A DNA stretch of 41,680 bases from Paludibacter sp. (GTDB lineage: Bacteria; Bacteroidota; Bacteroidia; Bacteroidales; Paludibacteraceae), in assembly GCA_030653695.1 (NCBI GenBank), contig JAURYY010000028.1, positions 1 to 41,680 of the forward strand. The letters run 5' to 3'. This document shows positions 30,136 through 39,794 of the stretch, in pieces. Under the pieces are notes generated by a model, which had not been told where the DNA came from, did not search any database, and worked only from the letters and a program-made list of their open reading frames with translations. Made by a program: the position numbers and the translations under genes. Each line of letters opens with the position of its first letter. Position 1 is the stretch's first letter.

Positions 30136-33100
30136 TTACTCTTCTATTATTTCTGATTTTACCAATGCTATTTCGGCAGGAGTAAGATTGTAGAGGTCAT
30201 ATATAAGATTTTCAATATCTTCTTCAAGCTGTTGAGTCTTTGAATTTATATCTTCTTTTTTCAATGTGCGTATTTTTTCAACCAATTCAATAAAAGGAGT
30301 TTCATCGACATCTTTTTTTATCGGTACGGTAACCATTTTATTATAATCTAATTTGCAACGCCCACCTTCTGAACTATCACCATAAGCCACAAACTTAATA
30401 CGTTTGAACCATTTAAATAACTTTGAATTTAAAAAACAGAAAAGAAATTTGCTATCTGAACCAATCATGTAACAAGAATTGTTTATATAACAGCCATCAG
30501 TGTCTAAATAAAATTCATGGTTTTTTGCAGTGTGAATGTAGATTATTTTTGGTTTATCAAATTCGTCATAATAAGCACAAGGACGTAAATTATAACAAGT
30601 TAAACCTTTATCTCCACGTGCTTCTAATTTATCTTGAAATTGAGATAAATAAGTAAATGTTGTTGGGTATTCTTTTTCAATATCAAGTGAAAAGCCGGTG
30701 GCTAGAAAATAGCGATTTTCATCAATTAGTTGCCATTGTTTAATGTCCGTAGATTGAGCATATTTTTTTACAATGGTATTACTTTCTGAGTTTATTAATT
30801 TATTTGCATCTTGTGAAGTTAAAACAAAGGCTTTGTTATAACCTGTTTTAATTCCACTGTATATTTTGTCATTTGTAAATTCCTTTAAACTAAAAGAATC
30901 TTTTTGAAGTTTTTTAAGGAGTTCAATTTCTAAATTGTCAATAAACTTCCATTCTGCTTCATCTTTAAGGGTTGTTTGATAATAACCTTGAGTAACTTCG
31001 AATAAATCTAAGTTCTCAAGTGTCTTAATTGGAAAATATCGGGTCGGATTATCACTTTTACAATTTATTATTTTTGTAATAGCTGCGTCGGTTGCTGCTT
31101 GAAATACCTTTAATTCAAAGAAATCAATAATTAAATCAACATCAACTTTTTCTGCCAATGTATTACGTAATTCTTTACCATATTGAGTTTTAAGGTATTT
31201 GTTTAGTGTAATAAACATCAACACTCCATCTTCGGCTAAGATATTCAATCCCAAGCCAAAAAAGTAAACATATAAATCGGCAGTACCATTTCCTACATCG
31301 GGAAATGTGCTTGTTAGCAGCGTTTTATATTCATTAGGAAGTTTTTCTTGCCGAACATAAGGAGGATTACCAATCACAATATCAAACTTGCCATTTTCAA
31401 AAACATCTTTAAAATAAAGCTTCCAAAGGAAAAATGGTTTCAAATCCGTTTGCTGTAATTGTGAAAGTTTATTTCTCTTTTCAACAAGTCCTTCAAGTTC
31501 TTTCTGCAATTTTTCGAATTCAGATTTTTGTTTTCTACTTCTATTTGTGCTTTCTCCTAAGTTACTAAATTGATTCTGAATGCCTAATTCATATTTTTCA
31601 ATTGCTAATTCAATTTGAGTATGAATTTCTTTGTCAATTAGATTCTTTAATTCATTCTTTTTTTCATGATTTTCGATACTAAAATAGCATTTAATATAAT
31701 CTTGAAGTCGTTTCAAGTCATCATAGTTTGAGTATGAGATAGATAATTGATTTTCAACAATATTACCAAACAAATCGTATTGAGGTTCAACAATTGGGAA
31801 CGTGTCATTTGTAAGTCTACTTAAATCAATGCCTTCAAAACTCTCTAACAAACTGTCCCCTTGCATTATCTTATAATCGAGGTTAGGAAGTGGTTGTGGA
31901 ACTTCCTCATCAACTACTAAAGCAAGCCAAAAGCGAAGTCGTGCAATATCTACTGCACCTTTTTCAATATCAACACCATAAATGTTATTTTGTATAATTT
32001 CCTTTTTAATTTTACATGCTGAAAAGCTTATTTTTTCATCCAAAAATTCATATAACAATCGTCTTGCATTGAAAATCTCATTTAACATACCCATAGGGAA
32101 AGCACCTGAGCCAATTGCAGGGTCGCAAATTTTAATTTTACGCAATAATTTATTAATTAAAATTGCGTTCTTTTTTATTTTCAAACAATCATCCACTTGA
32201 TGCTTAAGTATCAGATTTTCTATTGCTTTATGTAATGAGAGATCAGTTTTTAGTTTAAGGTAGGTAATCAGACTTTCTTTACACATATAACTCACAATGT
32301 CTTTAGGCGTATAAAAAGTTCCTTTGTCTTTATTATCTTCGAGTAAGTTTTCAAAAATACGTCCAAGCATTTCAGGGTCAACGCCTACTTCTGCATCGTT
32401 TTGGTCATTTTCGTCAATCGTAAAATTATATTCGCTAAAAAACATTAGAAGTTTTTCAAATAGATTAGCTGGAAAAATAACCGTTTTTTTATCCAAATCA
32501 TCTTTTTCAAATAAACCACCGTTGAGATATGGTATCTTAATGTCTAATCCCAAAATATCAGCTACTTTCTGATTGTCACGTTCATAATTCAAAGTGTCAA
32601 AAAATAAAACCTCAAGTACACCTTCCAAAAAATCGTCTTTAAGCTCACTTTTAGCAAAAAGATCCTGCAAATAGTGTTGATTTCCTTCTCCCCAATTTTT
32701 ATCCATGGGTACACCCATCCAACCTTTCTTTTGTAAAAATTGTAGAAAAACAAGCCTCCCCAACATTTTCTTCACATAATCGCGGACATCCTTTTCATTT
32801 CCATTAAAAGAAGTTTCTAATTGAATGTCTGGTTCTGAGATTTTCTTTTCAATTATTTTTCCGTTTTCTTTTACATAGCGTTTCCCTGTAATGTGTTGTA
32901 CAAAATCTGCATATATTTCAAGGTATTTTTTAAAGAACTCATCACTAAGCGCTTCCACCGAAAAGGCGTCAGTGATAGTCTTAATTGTTTTGATTTCATT
33001 TGCCAAATTAGCCAATCTTATTGAAGCAGTTCTACTCGGATGGCTATCGCCCATCAAAAATGTGTACCGTTTTGCGGAAGTGGAATCACTTACATTACTG

Positions 33101-33468
33101 CCTTTTGAAACAAAGGATAATCTCCATTCACCTACATTGTCGGGATAATGGAACACGATTAATGCAGCCGAATAGGGTAGCAATTCGTGCCTAATATAGT
33201 TTTGAATGGTAACACGGTTTCGGGATAAATTTACTTTTGGTTGCAGGATAACTTCAAAAAACAAAATATTGTCGCCATCAGTAGCTAAATCCATTTCGCC
33301 CCAGCAAATTACATCGCTGATAATTTTCTTTTCAGCTTCGTTTAATTGGCTTTGAAATGATTTTTTGTAGGGTTGTATTTTACCAAAGACCGGAGTAATT
33401 ACATTTACTTTGAACGACTCGAAACCTAAAAACGATTCTTGAAAAATATCTTGCAACTGCTTTTCCAT
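30136..33468 (-). CDS. Eco57I-type adenine DNA methyltransferase / restriction-like protein
   Basis: A 1110-residue protein. The N-terminal ~200 residues include GEMDLATDGDNILFFEVILQ, perhaps a degenerate nuclease-type or recognition fold. The methyltransferase core has GTFYTPKDIVSYM (motif X, ~386), KICDPAIGSGAFPMGML (AdoMet site, ~453), NIYGVDIEKGAVDIARLRFW and KFDIVIGNPPYVRQEKL (catalytic NPPY, ~701), typical of N6-adenine Eco57I/PglX-like enzymes. The C-terminal ~300 residues should hold target recognition. A 113-bp gap with an inverted repeat separates it from the PLD-helicase gene upstream. Together they look like a split single-chain restriction-modification or BREX/DISARM-like defence system. 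Confidence 0.85.
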   Translation of the reverse strand: MEKQLQDIFQESFLGFESFKVNVITPVFGKIQPYKKSFQSQLNEAEKKIISDVICWGEMDLATDGDNILFFEVILQPKVNLSRNRVTIQNYIRHELLPYSAALIVFHYPDNVGEWRLSFVSKGSNVSDSTSAKRYTFLMGDSHPSRTASIRLANLANEIKTIKTITDAFSVEALSDEFFKKYLEIYADFVQHITGKRYVKENGKIIEKKISEPDIQLETSFNGNEKDVRDYVKKMLGRLVFLQFLQKKGWMGVPMDKNWGEGNQHYLQDLFAKSELKDDFLEGVLEVLFFDTLNYERDNQKVADILGLDIKIPYLNGGLFEKDDLDKKTVIFPANLFEKLLMFFSEYNFTIDENDQNDAEVGVDPEMLGRIFENLLEDNKDKGTFYTPKDIVSYMCKESLITYLKLKTDLSLHKAIENLILKHQVDDCLKIKKNAILINKLLRKIKICDPAIGSGAFPMGMLNEIFNARRLLYEFLDEKISFSACKIKKEIIQNNIYGVDIEKGAVDIARLRFWLALVVDEEVPQPLPNLDYKIMQGDSLLESFEGIDLSRLTNDTFPIVEPQYDLFGNIVENQLSISYSNYDDLKRLQDYIKCYFSIENHEKKNELKNLIDKEIHTQIELAIEKYELGIQNQFSNLGESTNRSRKQKSEFEKLQKELEGLVEKRNKLSQLQQTDLKPFFLWKLYFKDVFENGKFDIVIGNPPYVRQEKLPNEYKTLLTSTFPDVGNGTADLYVYFFGLGLNILAEDGVLMFITLNKYLKTQYGKELRNTLAEKVDVDLIIDFFELKVFQAATDAAITKIINCKSDNPTRYFPIKTLENLDLFEVTQGYYQTTLKDEAEWKFIDNLEIELLKKLQKDSFSLKEFTNDKIYSGIKTGYNKAFVLTSQDANKLINSESNTIVKKYAQSTDIKQWQLIDENRYFLATGFSLDIEKEYPTTFTYLSQFQDKLEARGDKGLTCYNLRPCAYYDEFDKPKIIYIHTAKNHEFYLDTDGCYINNSCYMIGSDSKFLFCFLNSKLFKWFKRIKFVAYGDSSEGGRCKLDYNKMVTVPIKKDVDETPFIELVEKIRTLKKEDINSKTQQLEEDIENLIYDLYNLTPAEIALVKSEIIEE

Positions 33469-33488
33469 GTGATGCTTAAGAGTTTTAT

Positions 33489-33598
33489 CTGCCCCAAGCC
33501 CCTAAAGGGGATGTTAAGACGCAGTATTTGAAAATAAAAAAAGAATGTATCAAAGAAATCAGGACTAACTTCACATCCCCTTTAGGGGCTATGGGCAG
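33489..33598. repeat. Inverted-repeat element between helicase and methyltransferase genes
   Basis: Ends 33489-33514 (CTGCCCCAAGCCCCTAAAGG...) and 33573-33598 are inverted, 26 bp with a few mismatches. The 110-bp unit overlaps the last codons and the stop of the helicase gene, so the repeat supplies that protein's C-terminus. AGCCCCTAAAGGGG palindromes are common between Bacteroidota genes. Confidence 0.7.
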
Positions 33599-36500
33599 TT
33601 TTTTTTATGGCTACTGAAAGCACTGTATAAGGTTCAATAATATTATTAGCTTTTGCTGTTTTTTTGATATTCTTTAAGTAGCGTTCAACAAAATCGGTAA
33701 TAAAGCCAAGTTTTTCATCTTGAAAAAGCGATTTTTGAAGCGAAGCATCTAATTTTATTATTTGGCGCGCAAGTGTGTCATTGCCTTGTGATATAAGTCC
33801 GCGAGCTGTAACTAACTTTTCTTTAATATCTTCCGGTAGCATTTTTTCATTTCGTATTATGCTAACCAAAATACTTAATCCTTTTTTGCTTTGTGGTGAG
33901 ATGTGACTTGAAGTTACAAGTTCTGCATTTTGCAAATATTCATTGAAAGTGGTATAAACCCTGTCTCTAACAATTTCCCAATTTTCTGGCAAAGGCAATG
34001 CACTTCGTTCTTGCTCAGTACATCGCAGAATTTCAGCCATTTCAATGGGTGATAATTGTTTTGGTATGCCTTCGCTGTCAGTTTGGTAATATAATCCGGT
34101 ATCCTTTTCATTAGCTTTGATATGAAATAAAATACTTTCGATTTCAGCTTTCTTAGCAGCACACAAACCTTCTGGCAAGTCGAAAACACGAGCATATTCC
34201 TCCGGCTTTTCTGCTTTGAATCGTTTCAGGTAATCAATAAATTTAGTAGTTGGTGTTTCACTTTCATCAATCACAAATTTAGTCATGCCATGCATTACCA
34301 CTTCTTCTTCGTGGCTAAATACTTGACTGTCTTCGCCAAATACGGTATGAAATGCTTGAAGTTTCGTCAATGCTTTTTTCACTAATTCTAATTGTGCATC
34401 GCCTTGGCTCGAAGGAAAGAAATTATATACATATATAAAGTCTTCTTTCGAACCAATACGATTTACACGCCCGATACGTTGCATTAATCGGGTAGAATTC
34501 CAAGGAGTATCGTAATTTACAATCACATTACTTCGGTGCAAGTTTACACCTTCGGCTAATACTTCAGTTGTAATTAGCACATCATAATCATTAAGTTGCG
34601 TGCCTGTATAATTAGCGTCGAAGTTTGCTTTTATCGTATCGCGCATTTTATCCCGATTGGAAGCAGTAATATCCAATACTTTATGATTGGTGTTTTTTAG
34701 CTTGCTCTTTAATATATTAACGGTATCAATTGCCTCCGTGAAAATCACTAACTTTTGGTCATGGAGTGAATGTGGATTATTGGTTTCTTTCGAAAAGAAC
34801 TTTCCATTCATCTCAAACATAAAGGTTTCCAATTTCGGATCGTCTTTTATTCGCTCCCATCGGTCAAGCAAATTCTGTATAATCTTACTATCTGCTTTAA
34901 GATTTACCAAATAATCATCCTTCAAATCTTGCGCTTTAAACTCACGATTTTTTTCAGGCTTCGATTTAACCTTCTCACGGATATGCATATAGCAACCCGC
35001 CAATGTTCGTTTCTTACGGTTATCCTCACTTAACTCCGAATTAACGTCAATATCTGGACATATAAAAACCGAGTCATTTTCAATCATCTCAATCATGTTA
35101 TTGCAGTATTGCATCAAGTTGCGCAACGATTGACGGAATGCATCAAAGCTGCTTTCGAGGCGTTTTACGAGCAAAATCTGCATTATTTTTGCCAAACGAG
35201 CCGATGTATCCTGTACTTTTACTTTTCTTTTTCCTTTACCGCCTTCATAAAGCGAACGGTCTTTTTCATTTATTAGAAACTCAATGGCACGGTAGCGATA
35301 AAAACCCAAACTTTGATTCACATTATCAATGTTTTCCGAAGCAATAATTTCGATGGTATCATAGAATAATTCGCTTAACTTATCGTCCATTTTATAAATA
35401 ATTTCGTTTGGACCTTTAATCTTTGGGAATTTTAATCCCTGACTTTCCATATCTTCCTCGAAATATTTCTCAATATCGGTTCTGGTACGTCTTACTACGA
35501 GCGGTTCAACAATGTTTTTTCGCAAATCCTCGGCGATATATTTCAACATTTTCAAATCATCAACAAGTTCTTTTTCTGATTTTTTTTCACCTTTACGCTT
35601 GGCACTAATTAAGTCTTGATAACGATTAGCAATGTTGTTGAAATAGCTATCCAATTTCTTATCGGGTATGGTTTCGAGGGTGGTATTAGCATGTTCGTGC
35701 TGAAACAAATAGATTTGATTTTTCAAATCATTTGGTCGGTTGTTTTGAGGTGTAGCCGATAACAAAACGACATAAGGTCTTGGTTGCCGTTCGGTAATAC
35801 TAACCAAATCTCTGTACATATTTGTGTCACTATTCCGAAATTTATGACTTTCGTCCACCAACACCAAACCGTAATTTTGATTTAAATCAATGGTTGTTTC
35901 AAATTCATCAGCATCAATTTCAGTATCTATATCATCTTCATCATCAATAAGTTTACCAATGCTTCCGGTGGTAATGAACTGAACATGATTTTTAATTTTG
36001 AAATCGCGTTCTTCGTCAAAATAGCTGATAGTCTCTTCCCAACTTCCTTTTATGGCTGGAGGTGCGACAATTAAAACAGGTCTTTCAACTCCATATTCGA
36101 GCAAATATCGTTTGATTACCATGATTCCTACCATAGTTTTGCCCAAACCAACAACATCGGCCAAAATAAATCCACCATGTTTTCGCATGATAGAAAATCC
36201 CTGATTTACTGCATCAATTTGATATTGAAGCAATTTAAATTGTGGATCTACAGGGAAAAATTTTTCAGGATTTTTTTGCCAATCGGAATCCAGTACATCA
36301 CCCCATACATTTTGAAGGAATTTGATATATGCTTCATGTGGAGTTAATTCAATAGCACTATTTTCAAGTTTTTCCTTTTCCTCAATTGCCTTTTTTCCGA
36401 TTGGTGATGGTTTCAGCACTTCTTCCAAAAAAACTTGATTCCACGGTTCGCTTTGATCCCATTTTTCGTTGAACCACATCAAGTGGCTTTTGGTGTTTGA

Positions 36501-37061
36501 AACCGCTACCTGTGTTGAGGACACACGCAAACCATCTGTTTCAAGATAATTCAATTCAGCGTTGTCCTCCAATCCTTTTTGTGTAAAATTGGAACTTCCA
36601 ATTAAACCAATTGCGTCTTCTACACCTTTGAAAATATAGCATTTAGCATGTAGGAATTGCTCTTCCTGACTTTGTCCATATATCCTGATTTGGAACTTGG
36701 AATTTTCGTCTTCTGAATTGCAATATTGGAGCAATAAATCAACTGCTTTTTGATAATCAGGGGTAAGTGCGAGTTGATTAATGTCTATTTTGAGGTATTG
36801 TCCGGGAAAATCATCCCTTTCTAATGGATCAGCTTGTTGGTATTGGCGCACCATCGGCTCTTTGCCAATTATCAAACGGAAAACGGTGTTTTCGCGTTCT
36901 AAAAACGATTTAAGTTCGTCGTAAACAACCACCATTCCGGGCAAATCCCAGTATCCGGTAGCAATCAATATTTCCGTAAATTTTTCGTCCGAAATGCACT
37001 TTTTGAGCACCGAATCCATTTTAAGTACCGCTGTGGAATTGTCGATTAAGGTGTTTTTCAT
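33582..37061 (-). CDS. PLD-nuclease/SNF2-type helicase fusion, defence-associated
   Basis: A 1159-residue protein. The N-terminal domain has one phospholipase D motif (FLHAKCYIFKG at ~137 and GSSNFTQKGLED at ~155), as in PLD-type nucleases. Then an SNF2/SF2 helicase: ILADVVGLGKTMVG (Walker A, ~304), LVLVDESHKFRN (DEAH-type, ~404), LLSATPQNN (motif III) and MQRIGRVNRIGS (motif VI, ~867). The C-terminal ~250 residues are helical. It is transcribed before the methyltransferase gene. I infer that it translocates on invading DNA and cuts it when the partner's mark is missing. A 123-bp hairpin element lies just upstream. Confidence 0.87.
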   Translation of the reverse strand: MKNTLIDNSTAVLKMDSVLKKCISDEKFTEILIATGYWDLPGMVVVYDELKSFLERENTVFRLIIGKEPMVRQYQQADPLERDDFPGQYLKIDINQLALTPDYQKAVDLLLQYCNSEDENSKFQIRIYGQSQEEQFLHAKCYIFKGVEDAIGLIGSSNFTQKGLEDNAELNYLETDGLRVSSTQVAVSNTKSHLMWFNEKWDQSEPWNQVFLEEVLKPSPIGKKAIEEKEKLENSAIELTPHEAYIKFLQNVWGDVLDSDWQKNPEKFFPVDPQFKLLQYQIDAVNQGFSIMRKHGGFILADVVGLGKTMVGIMVIKRYLLEYGVERPVLIVAPPAIKGSWEETISYFDEERDFKIKNHVQFITTGSIGKLIDDEDDIDTEIDADEFETTIDLNQNYGLVLVDESHKFRNSDTNMYRDLVSITERQPRPYVVLLSATPQNNRPNDLKNQIYLFQHEHANTTLETIPDKKLDSYFNNIANRYQDLISAKRKGEKKSEKELVDDLKMLKYIAEDLRKNIVEPLVVRRTRTDIEKYFEEDMESQGLKFPKIKGPNEIIYKMDDKLSELFYDTIEIIASENIDNVNQSLGFYRYRAIEFLINEKDRSLYEGGKGKRKVKVQDTSARLAKIMQILLVKRLESSFDAFRQSLRNLMQYCNNMIEMIENDSVFICPDIDVNSELSEDNRKKRTLAGCYMHIREKVKSKPEKNREFKAQDLKDDYLVNLKADSKIIQNLLDRWERIKDDPKLETFMFEMNGKFFSKETNNPHSLHDQKLVIFTEAIDTVNILKSKLKNTNHKVLDITASNRDKMRDTIKANFDANYTGTQLNDYDVLITTEVLAEGVNLHRSNVIVNYDTPWNSTRLMQRIGRVNRIGSKEDFIYVYNFFPSSQGDAQLELVKKALTKLQAFHTVFGEDSQVFSHEEEVVMHGMTKFVIDESETPTTKFIDYLKRFKAEKPEEYARVFDLPEGLCAAKKAEIESILFHIKANEKDTGLYYQTDSEGIPKQLSPIEMAEILRCTEQERSALPLPENWEIVRDRVYTTFNEYLQNAELVTSSHISPQSKKGLSILVSIIRNEKMLPEDIKEKLVTARGLISQGNDTLARQIIKLDASLQKSLFQDEKLGFITDFVERYLKNIKKTAKANNIIEPYTVLSVAIKKTAHSP

Positions 37062-37144
37062 TGGCTTGCTGAGCGGCTGCCATTGGTCAGATAAGTTTAA
37101 AGTCCAGCTTTAAAGATGCAAAAAGCGTGAACTAAATCCTTATC

Positions 37145-37267
37145 CGCACCAGAGGTCCTCGGAGACCGCGCAAGATGATAAGTCAAAAGCCCACGCCGGT
37201 TGGCGTGAGCATTTTGCTGACTTATTCAATCTTGCTCGCTAAAGAAATTTCCGAGGTTTCTGGTGCG
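37145..37267. repeat. Long imperfect hairpin upstream of the PLD-helicase gene
   Basis: The 123-bp stretch folds back on itself almost entirely: CGCACCAGAGGTCCTCGGA pairs with TCCGAGGTTTCTGGTGCG, GCAAGAT-ATAAGTC with GACTTAT-ATCTTGC, and CCCACGCC with GGCGTGAG. It lies 84 bp upstream of the helicase start and is GC-richer than its surroundings. It could be a palindromic transposon, a structured RNA or a regulator of the defence operon. Nothing else is evident in 37062-37354. Confidence 0.7.
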
Positions 37268-37354
37268 CGAACAATAGCAGAATGCTATTTAATTAATATG
37301 TTGAGAATTGTTTTATGCTATAGATTTATTTGTTTTTAAAACGTTACTTTTTAT

Positions 37355-37639
37355 TTATTTATCTAATCCATAGTCGATCATTGGTTCGCTGGCAATTTGA
37401 TTCTCTATAACAGTACTTTCCTGGTATAGAATCTCTGGATCCATATCGGCACCATTTTCCCATTCAATGGTGTCAAAACTAACTCGTACACTATTAAAAA
37501 GAGTGATATCCTGTAATTCCTTAAAAATTCCTGTTTCTAAGTATGGATTCATATCAAACTGCCTCTTTTCAACATTTGCAAATGTAAGTATTAACTGGTA
37601 GTTTGACAAGGGTTGCACATTTTTTACTGCTAAATACAT
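37355..37639 (-). CDS. DUF2442 family protein
   Basis: About 94 residues. The pattern VKNVQPLSNYQLILTFANVEKRQFDMNPYL followed by SVRVSFDTIEWENGADMDPEILY matches DUF2442 proteins, whose C-terminal part ends in a conserved W.NGADLDPE motif. I prefer ATG at 37639 over the TTG two codons earlier. DUF2442 genes usually follow a DUF4160 gene, as here, and the pair is often listed as toxin-antitoxin-like, though the function is unproven. Upstream DUF4160 is frameshifted. Confidence 0.82.
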   Translation of the reverse strand: MYLAVKNVQPLSNYQLILTFANVEKRQFDMNPYLETGIFKELQDITLFNSVRVSFDTIEWENGADMDPEILYQESTVIENQIASEPMIDYGLDK

Positions 37640-37645
37640 ACTCAA

Positions 37646-37911
37646 CTATTTTAACGATTCAATTTGAAATGGTTTTTCACCATTCTGGCATAGTTTCCAA
37701 TTTGCTAGTAATTCTTCCTGGTGGATTTCCATCCATGCCAAAACCAATCTTAATTGTTTGACTGGTATTTCTCCTCCCAGTATATCCAGATTTAAAATGC
37801 TGAGGATAACTATATAATCATTGTAAACACATGAATATGTGGTGGATTATGTTCTTTTGGAGCATAGTACATTCGGATAATTATACCGAAAAACATAGAT
37901 ATCGTTGGCAT
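37646..37911 (-). pseudogene. DUF4160 gene disrupted by a frameshift
   Basis: From ATG at 37911 the frame reads MPTISMFFGIIIRMYYAPKE then HNPPHIHV, the conserved DUF4160 start. It then meets a TAG stop. In the neighbouring frame the rest of the family follows: LAWMEIHQEELLANWKLCQN and GEKPFQIESLK, ending at 37646. The shift lies near 37820-37830 and needs one base added or lost. The family normally has ~85 residues, so both halves together are full length. A TATCTTTG box lies 29 bp upstream. A sequencing error is possible. Confidence 0.82.
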
Positions 37912-37939
37912 ATCGTTAATTAATAACCTATTGTATTTG

Positions 37940-37947
37940 CAAAGATA
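37940..37947 (-). promoter_or_regulatory. Promoter of the DUF4160-DUF2442 pair (TATCTTTG)
   Basis: A minus-strand TAnnTTTG box 29 bp before the DUF4160 ATG, with a TTG about 20 bp further upstream. Confidence 0.55.
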
Positions 37948-38019
37948 TAACGAATTAAGAGATTAACAAGAAATATTCCTTAAAAATATTTTCAAATAAC
38001 TCAAAAGTATTTTCATGAA

Positions 38020-38060
38020 AAAATCCGTAAAACAGAAATTTATACTGTTTTACGGATTTT
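38020..38060 (-). terminator. Terminator of the RNase Y gene
   Basis: A perfect 16-bp stem (AAAATCCGTAAAACAG and complement) with a 9-base loop and a T-rich tail on the minus strand, 28 bp after the rny stop. Confidence 0.88.
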
Positions 38061-38087
38061 CTTATAGTATGGACTATTGACTAATAT

Positions 38088-39611
38088 CTATTTTGCGTAA
38101 CTTACCGCTCTCGTTTCTCTGATAACGGTAATTTTAACTTGACCCGGATAAGTCATTTCATCCTGAATTTTCTTAGCCAGATCGAACGAGAGTAATTCGG
38201 TTTCTTTATCGTCAATTTTGTCAGCACCAACTATAACACGGAGTTCGCGACCTGCCTGAATGGCATAAGTTTTAATAACTCCGGGATACGATAATGCCAG
38301 ATTTTCCAAATCGTTCAATCGTTTGATATATGCTTCCACAATTTCGCGGCGTGCTCCCGGACGTGCTCCCGAAATGGCATCGCACACCTGAACAATAGGT
38401 GAAAATAGCGTTTCCATTTCCACTTCATCGTGGTGCGAACCGATAGCGTTGCAAATGTCGGGTTTTTCTTTGTACTTCTCTGCAAGACGCATGCCAAGAA
38501 TAGCGTGCGGCAATTCCGGTTCATCATCGGGCACTTTACCTATGTCGTGCAGCAGTCCGGCGCGTTTCGCTTTTTTGGGGTTCAATCCGAGTTCCGAAGC
38601 CATTGTGGCACACAAATTGGCTACCTCACGTGAGTGTTGCAATAGGTTTTGTCCGTACGAAGAGCGGTATTTCATTTTACCTATCAACCGAATAAGTTCA
38701 GGGTGTAAACCGTGCACGCCGAGGTCGATGGTAGTGCGTTTGCCGATTTCTATAATTTCATCTTCAACCTGTTTGCGTACTTTATTAACTACTTCTTCGA
38801 TGCGTGCAGGGTGAATTCGTCCATCAGTAACTAACTGATGCAGCGAAAGTCGTGCAATTTCGCGGCGAACCGGGTCGAAAGCTGAAAGTACGATGGCTTC
38901 AGGAGTGTCGTCAACAATGATTTCAACGCCTGTTGCAGCTTCTAAAGCACGGATATTGCGTCCTTCGCGCCCGATAATGCGTCCTTTAATCTCATCGGAA
39001 TCGATATGGAAAACGGTAACCGAGTTCTCAATCGCAGTTTCGGTGGCTACCCTTTGAATGCTCTGAACCACTATGCGTTTAGCTTCTTTATTGGCAGTCA
39101 TTTTTGCTTCATCCATAATGTCGTTTATGTACGACATGGCATTGGTTTTTGCTTCCTCTTTCAGCGATTCAACCAATCGCTCTTTTGCTTGTTCAGCTGA
39201 AAGTCCTGAAATGGTTTCGAGTTGATCCTGTGCCTGACGGTGCAGGTGTTCCATTTCCTTTTTCTTGGCATCGAAAACACAGATTTGTTGTTCAAAACCA
39301 TCCCGAATGGATTCTATTTCATTGGTTTTACGTTGCAGTTCGCCTTGTTTCTGGTTGAGCTGCATTTCGCGCTGTTGAAGTTTTACTTCGCGTTCCTGAA
39401 TTTTCGCATTGCGATGTTGAACTTGTTGCTCATGCTCTGATTTCAGGGCTATAAATTTTTCTTTTACTTCAATCAGATTGTTTTTTTTCAGAAGCTCTGC
39501 TTCCGACTGTATTTCTCTGTCTAGTTTTTTATTCAGAAACCTGAAGATGATAAAACATCCGCCGGCGCCTGCTAAAAAAGCAACCAATCCTATTAATATA
39601 TTTATTCCCAT
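38088..39611 (-). CDS. rny: Ribonuclease Y
   Basis: A membrane-anchored endoribonuclease that starts mRNA decay, 507 residues. It has an N-terminal membrane helix ([20 protein letters not shown]), a long coiled coil to ~140, a KH domain with [20 protein letters not shown], and an HD domain with [20 protein letters not shown], whose His-Asp pair binds metal. [11 protein letters not shown] is a family signature. All regions are present and the length is normal. It lies after zapA in the same direction and ends at a strong terminator. Confidence 0.96.
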   Translation of the reverse strand: MGINILIGLVAFLAGAGGCFIIFRFLNKKLDREIQSEAELLKKNNLIEVKEKFIALKSEHEQQVQHRNAKIQEREVKLQQREMQLNQKQGELQRKTNEIESIRDGFEQQICVFDAKKKEMEHLHRQAQDQLETISGLSAEQAKERLVESLKEEAKTNAMSYINDIMDEAKMTANKEAKRIVVQSIQRVATETAIENSVTVFHIDSDEIKGRIIGREGRNIRALEAATGVEIIVDDTPEAIVLSAFDPVRREIARLSLHQLVTDGRIHPARIEEVVNKVRKQVEDEIIEIGKRTTIDLGVHGLHPELIRLIGKMKYRSSYGQNLLQHSREVANLCATMASELGLNPKKAKRAGLLHDIGKVPDDEPELPHAILGMRLAEKYKEKPDICNAIGSHHDEVEMETLFSPIVQVCDAISGARPGARREIVEAYIKRLNDLENLALSYPGVIKTYAIQAGRELRVIVGADKIDDKETELLSFDLAKKIQDEMTYPGQVKITVIRETRAVSYAK

Positions 39612-39690
39612 TTTGTTTTGGTTTATTATTTATTGTTTATAATCAGTTTATTTGGTTTTTATTTATTGGTTAATATTTTAATGTTAAATA

Positions 39691-39760
39691 AAAAAAACAT
39701 TGCATCGAATATCCGGAAGCACACATAAAGTGTTCCTGAATGGTTCAACGGAATGCGGAT
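39691..39760 (-). other. Structured zapA-rny intergenic segment
   Basis: In the 183-bp gap 39612-39794 the minus strand has a hairpin at 39736-39715 (GGAACAC pairing with GTG..CTTCC) followed 15 bases later by a run of eight T (39698-39691). It may be a weak terminator for zapA or the 3' end of a small RNA. 6S RNA lies near zapA in many bacteria, but I cannot confirm it here. Confidence 0.35.
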
Positions 39761-39794
39761 AAAATTGTTTGATAATTACTGATTTAATTAGTAA

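Noticed and set aside
37145-37267. Retron msr-msd RNA
   Set aside because: A long hairpin is present, but no reverse transcriptase gene lies nearby in the window.
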